DNA of 8,082 nucleotides from assembly GCA_031279915.1 (NCBI GenBank), contig JAITHO010000108.1, forward strand, positions 1 to 8,082, given 5' to 3'. Position numbers and translations under genes: made by a program. The notes below the pieces were generated by a model. It saw only the letters and a program-made list of their open reading frames with translations, made no database searches and was not told where the DNA came from. Every line of letters begins with the position of its first letter. Within the stretch, counting starts at the first letter, position 1. The stretch comes from Tannerellaceae bacterium. Its GTDB lineage: Bacteria; Bacteroidota; Bacteroidia; Bacteroidales; Tannerellaceae. Below are positions 6,347 through 8,082 of this stretch, piece after piece.

Positions 6347-7993
6347 ATGAACGCTAAGCATCTCAACTGCTTTCTCTGGACCCTGGCGGCCATCGCAGCC
6401 GTCGTTTACCTGGCGATAGTTATCCGATTTGGAGTTAACATTCCTATGGACGACGATTATTCGGCTTTGCAGAACTTCCTCGTCTACTTCCTCAAAGGCG
6501 ATAGCGGTGAGAAATTCCGCCTTATGCTCGAGGCCGGGAATATGCATCGGCTTGTGCTGATGCGTCTCGTGGTTCTGGGAGTATATATCGCCTGCGGGCA
6601 GCTGAATTATTCGGCTTATATTATAATCACCAGCCTGTTTTTGCTTGCCATCGCCTTCCTGCTCTACTATGCAAGTTCGCGTCGAAGCTCGGCAAAGGGC
6701 CTGGCCATCTCGCTCATCATCCTGCTGCTTTTCAACGGTCAGAACCTTGGCAATAACCTGTGGGCGATGTCGGGCGTGGCCAATATCGGTAGCGTAATGC
6801 TCACGCTTTTGTCTATAACCCTCATCCTGTCGGAGCGTCGCGGATCGTTTGTTGCGGGCATTGCGGTATCGCTTCTGACCATATATTCTAACGGCAACGG
6901 CATGCTGATGATACCTCCGCTCATGGCATGTTTGTGGGTGATGAAAAGGCGGTGGGAGTTAATCGCCTTCAGCCTTATATCGGTCACGGCGGCGGCGATG
7001 TACTTCGTCGACCTTGAATCATCGCGCGTTGGCGGCGGCCTCATGGAACATTTGGACGTCAAGATCCTGAACGTATTCGTGTTTGCAGGCTGCAATCTGT
7101 GGATACCTTCAGCAGGATACATAGCCGTTGCGACCGGAATAGCCTGTGCCGCCATTTACGTTTGGGGAATATTTAAGGGAATATACCGCACGAATCTGTT
7201 CATTTATGCCTGCCTCACGACGCTCTTCCTCACGGCAGCGGCCACCTCCGTCGGCAATGAGCCCGTTTTTGGCGGCGAATCGGCGGCGCCCTGGCGATAC
7301 CGAATCTACGGCAGCATGTTTCTCGCCTTGACCGCTCTTCTTGTTGCGAACAATTCAAAGGCGTTCGGGCTGGATAAAGTCGTACGCTTTTTCCCCGCTC
7401 TCGCTCTGCTTTTCTGCATCCTTTCAACGGCTTATTGCTATCGAAAGGCCGAGCGCCGATATGAGCAAAAGATAGTGTCAAGCTATCGCTGGCGCACCGT
7501 CGGAGGCAGTCTCGGCCTCCGCTATCCGCAGTTTGAACAGACGCTTGCCGCCAAGCTCTCCGAAGCCGAGCGCATGAAGCTCTATCGCATGCCTCACTAT
7601 CCATTATCCGCCCTTCAAACTCCCCTCAGAGCCGACCGAAGCAAAGCCGCCATCTCCTTCAACGAAGGCATCACCGCCCATGTCGAAACCCGCAGGGAGG
7701 ATGATTTCCTCATCATCGACGGCTGGGCTTATCTCAACGACCCCGCCGCACTAATGGAGCAGGAGGACATATACATATATATAATAGGTGAGGATGGAGA
7801 TGCTCCGCGCCTCGTGTGCCGGCCATGGTTTGAGCGCCGATTCGACGTCATCGACGATACGGCTAAAGCCGACTGCGGATTCCTGGCCGTAATCGACCCC
7901 GCCGAGCTCCCCTCCGAACGCTTCCGCATCGAAATTGGCCTCCGCTCCCGACTGAAGCCCTGGAAGGCCACCAAAATTGTGAGCCCGATCTAA
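6347..7993 (+). CDS. Polytopic GT-C-like membrane protein with C-terminal beta-rich domain
   Basis: This 548-aa integral membrane protein is a candidate GT-C glycosyltransferase that would use a polyprenyl-phosphate sugar outside the cytoplasmic membrane. By eye there are about 11-13 membrane segments between residues 8 and 365, the first at 8-27. The first external loop has PMDDDYS (33-39), an acidic motif like the catalytic Asp/Glu of GT-C enzymes. NMHRLVLMRL (65-74), NNLWAMSG (136-143), YSNGNGMLMIP (180-190) and PWRYRIY (315-321) resemble conserved spots in a widespread unnamed group with NEHR and GNG motifs. After a basic linker (366-440), residues 445-535 form a soluble domain with IDGWAY (457-462), R497-R-F-D-V501 and CGFLAVID (510-517), a pattern I associate with small beta-sandwich domains attached to glycosyltransferases. 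Enzymatic activity is inference; it could instead be a polymerase or another envelope protein. Confidence 0.75.
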   Translation: MNAKHLNCFLWTLAAIAAVVYLAIVIRFGVNIPMDDDYSALQNFLVYFLKGDSGEKFRLMLEAGNMHRLVLMRLVVLGVYIACGQLNYSAYIIITSLFLLAIAFLLYYASSRRSSAKGLAISLIILLLFNGQNLGNNLWAMSGVANIGSVMLTLLSITLILSERRGSFVAGIAVSLLTIYSNGNGMLMIPPLMACLWVMKRRWELIAFSLISVTAAAMYFVDLESSRVGGGLMEHLDVKILNVFVFAGCNLWIPSAGYIAVATGIACAAIYVWGIFKGIYRTNLFIYACLTTLFLTAAATSVGNEPVFGGESAAPWRYRIYGSMFLALTALLVANNSKAFGLDKVVRFFPALALLFCILSTAYCYRKAERRYEQKIVSSYRWRTVGGSLGLRYPQFEQTLAAKLSEAERMKLYRMPHYPLSALQTPLRADRSKAAISFNEGITAHVETRREDDFLIIDGWAYLNDPAALMEQEDIYIYIIGEDGDAPRLVCRPWFERRFDVIDDTAKADCGFLAVIDPAELPSERFRIEIGLRSRLKPWKATKIVSPI

Positions 7994-8006
7994 ATGCGAA
8001 GAACTT

Positions 8007-8082
8007 TAGGCTGCGGAAAAATAATTTGGAGCTATTGTCAAATGACAATAGGCTGCGGAAAATAATTTGGAGCTATTGTACA
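8007..8082 (+). repeat. Tandem repeat, two near-identical copies of a ~42-bp unit, running off the window edge
   Basis: Copy 1 (8007-8040) and copy 2 (8049-8082) both begin TAGGCTGCGG, have an A-rich stretch (five A versus four), then TAATTTGGAGCTATTGT. They differ by that one A and by the last few bases. The end of copy 1 and start of copy 2 form a perfect 9-bp inverted pair CTATTGTCA (8032-8040) and TGACAATAG (8043-8051) with a 2-base AA spacer. No T run follows, so it is not a standard terminator. It starts 13 bp after the membrane-protein stop codon, and more copies may lie beyond the window. Confidence 0.85.

Noticed and set aside
8007..8082. Start of a CRISPR array
   Set aside because: The near-identical part covers most of the 42-bp period, leaving only about 8 bp between copies; there is no spacer-sized unique sequence and no cas gene nearby.

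Overview
The window looks like part of a cell-surface polysaccharide locus (O-antigen, capsule or exopolysaccharide type) from a bacterium that is probably a member of the Bacteroidota. That placement is tentative. It rests on the near absence of Shine-Dalgarno sequences before clear starts, the AT-rich leaders, and an HlpA-type sugar transferase like those often found in that phylum. No rRNA, tRNA or taxonomic marker gene is present.

All eight genes are on the + strand, in three blocks. Block 1 (1-2638) is AT-rich at first. It holds the 3' part of an HlpA-like nucleotide-sugar transferase, a zinc-ribbon SAM methyltransferase, and a GT4-type glycosyltransferase whose start overlaps the methyltransferase stop by 4 bp. 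Base composition rises sharply inside the GT4 gene near 2150, so it may be a recombinant. A likely intrinsic terminator follows at 2684-2720.

Block 2 (2639-3437) separates the two sugar operons. It contains a compact 479-bp unit (2837-3315): a 96-aa GIY-YIG nuclease gene bounded by perfect 33-bp inverted repeats. Each repeat contains a REP-like palindrome, ATTCCCGC-GAAG-GCGGGAAT. This is the best candidate here for a little-described mobile or selfish element.

Block 3 (3438-7993) is a tight, GC-richer operon. It has two adjacent, same-sized NAD-dependent epimerase/dehydratase paralogues resembling CDP-paratose 2-epimerase (RfbE), a DPM1-like GT2 transferase, and a polytopic GT-C-like membrane protein with a C-terminal beta-rich domain. 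The second epimerase has Phe in place of the catalytic Tyr of YxxxK. Read together, the four genes could make an unusual nucleotide sugar, load it on a polyprenyl phosphate carrier, and transfer it to a surface glycan outside the cytoplasmic membrane. The logic is known from Gtr-type glycan decoration; its application here is inference.

After the last gene, two near-identical copies of a roughly 42-bp repeat (8007-8082) run to the window edge. Degenerate copies in both orientations lie at about 2662-2727, so related repeats bracket the nuclease element and the epimerase operon.
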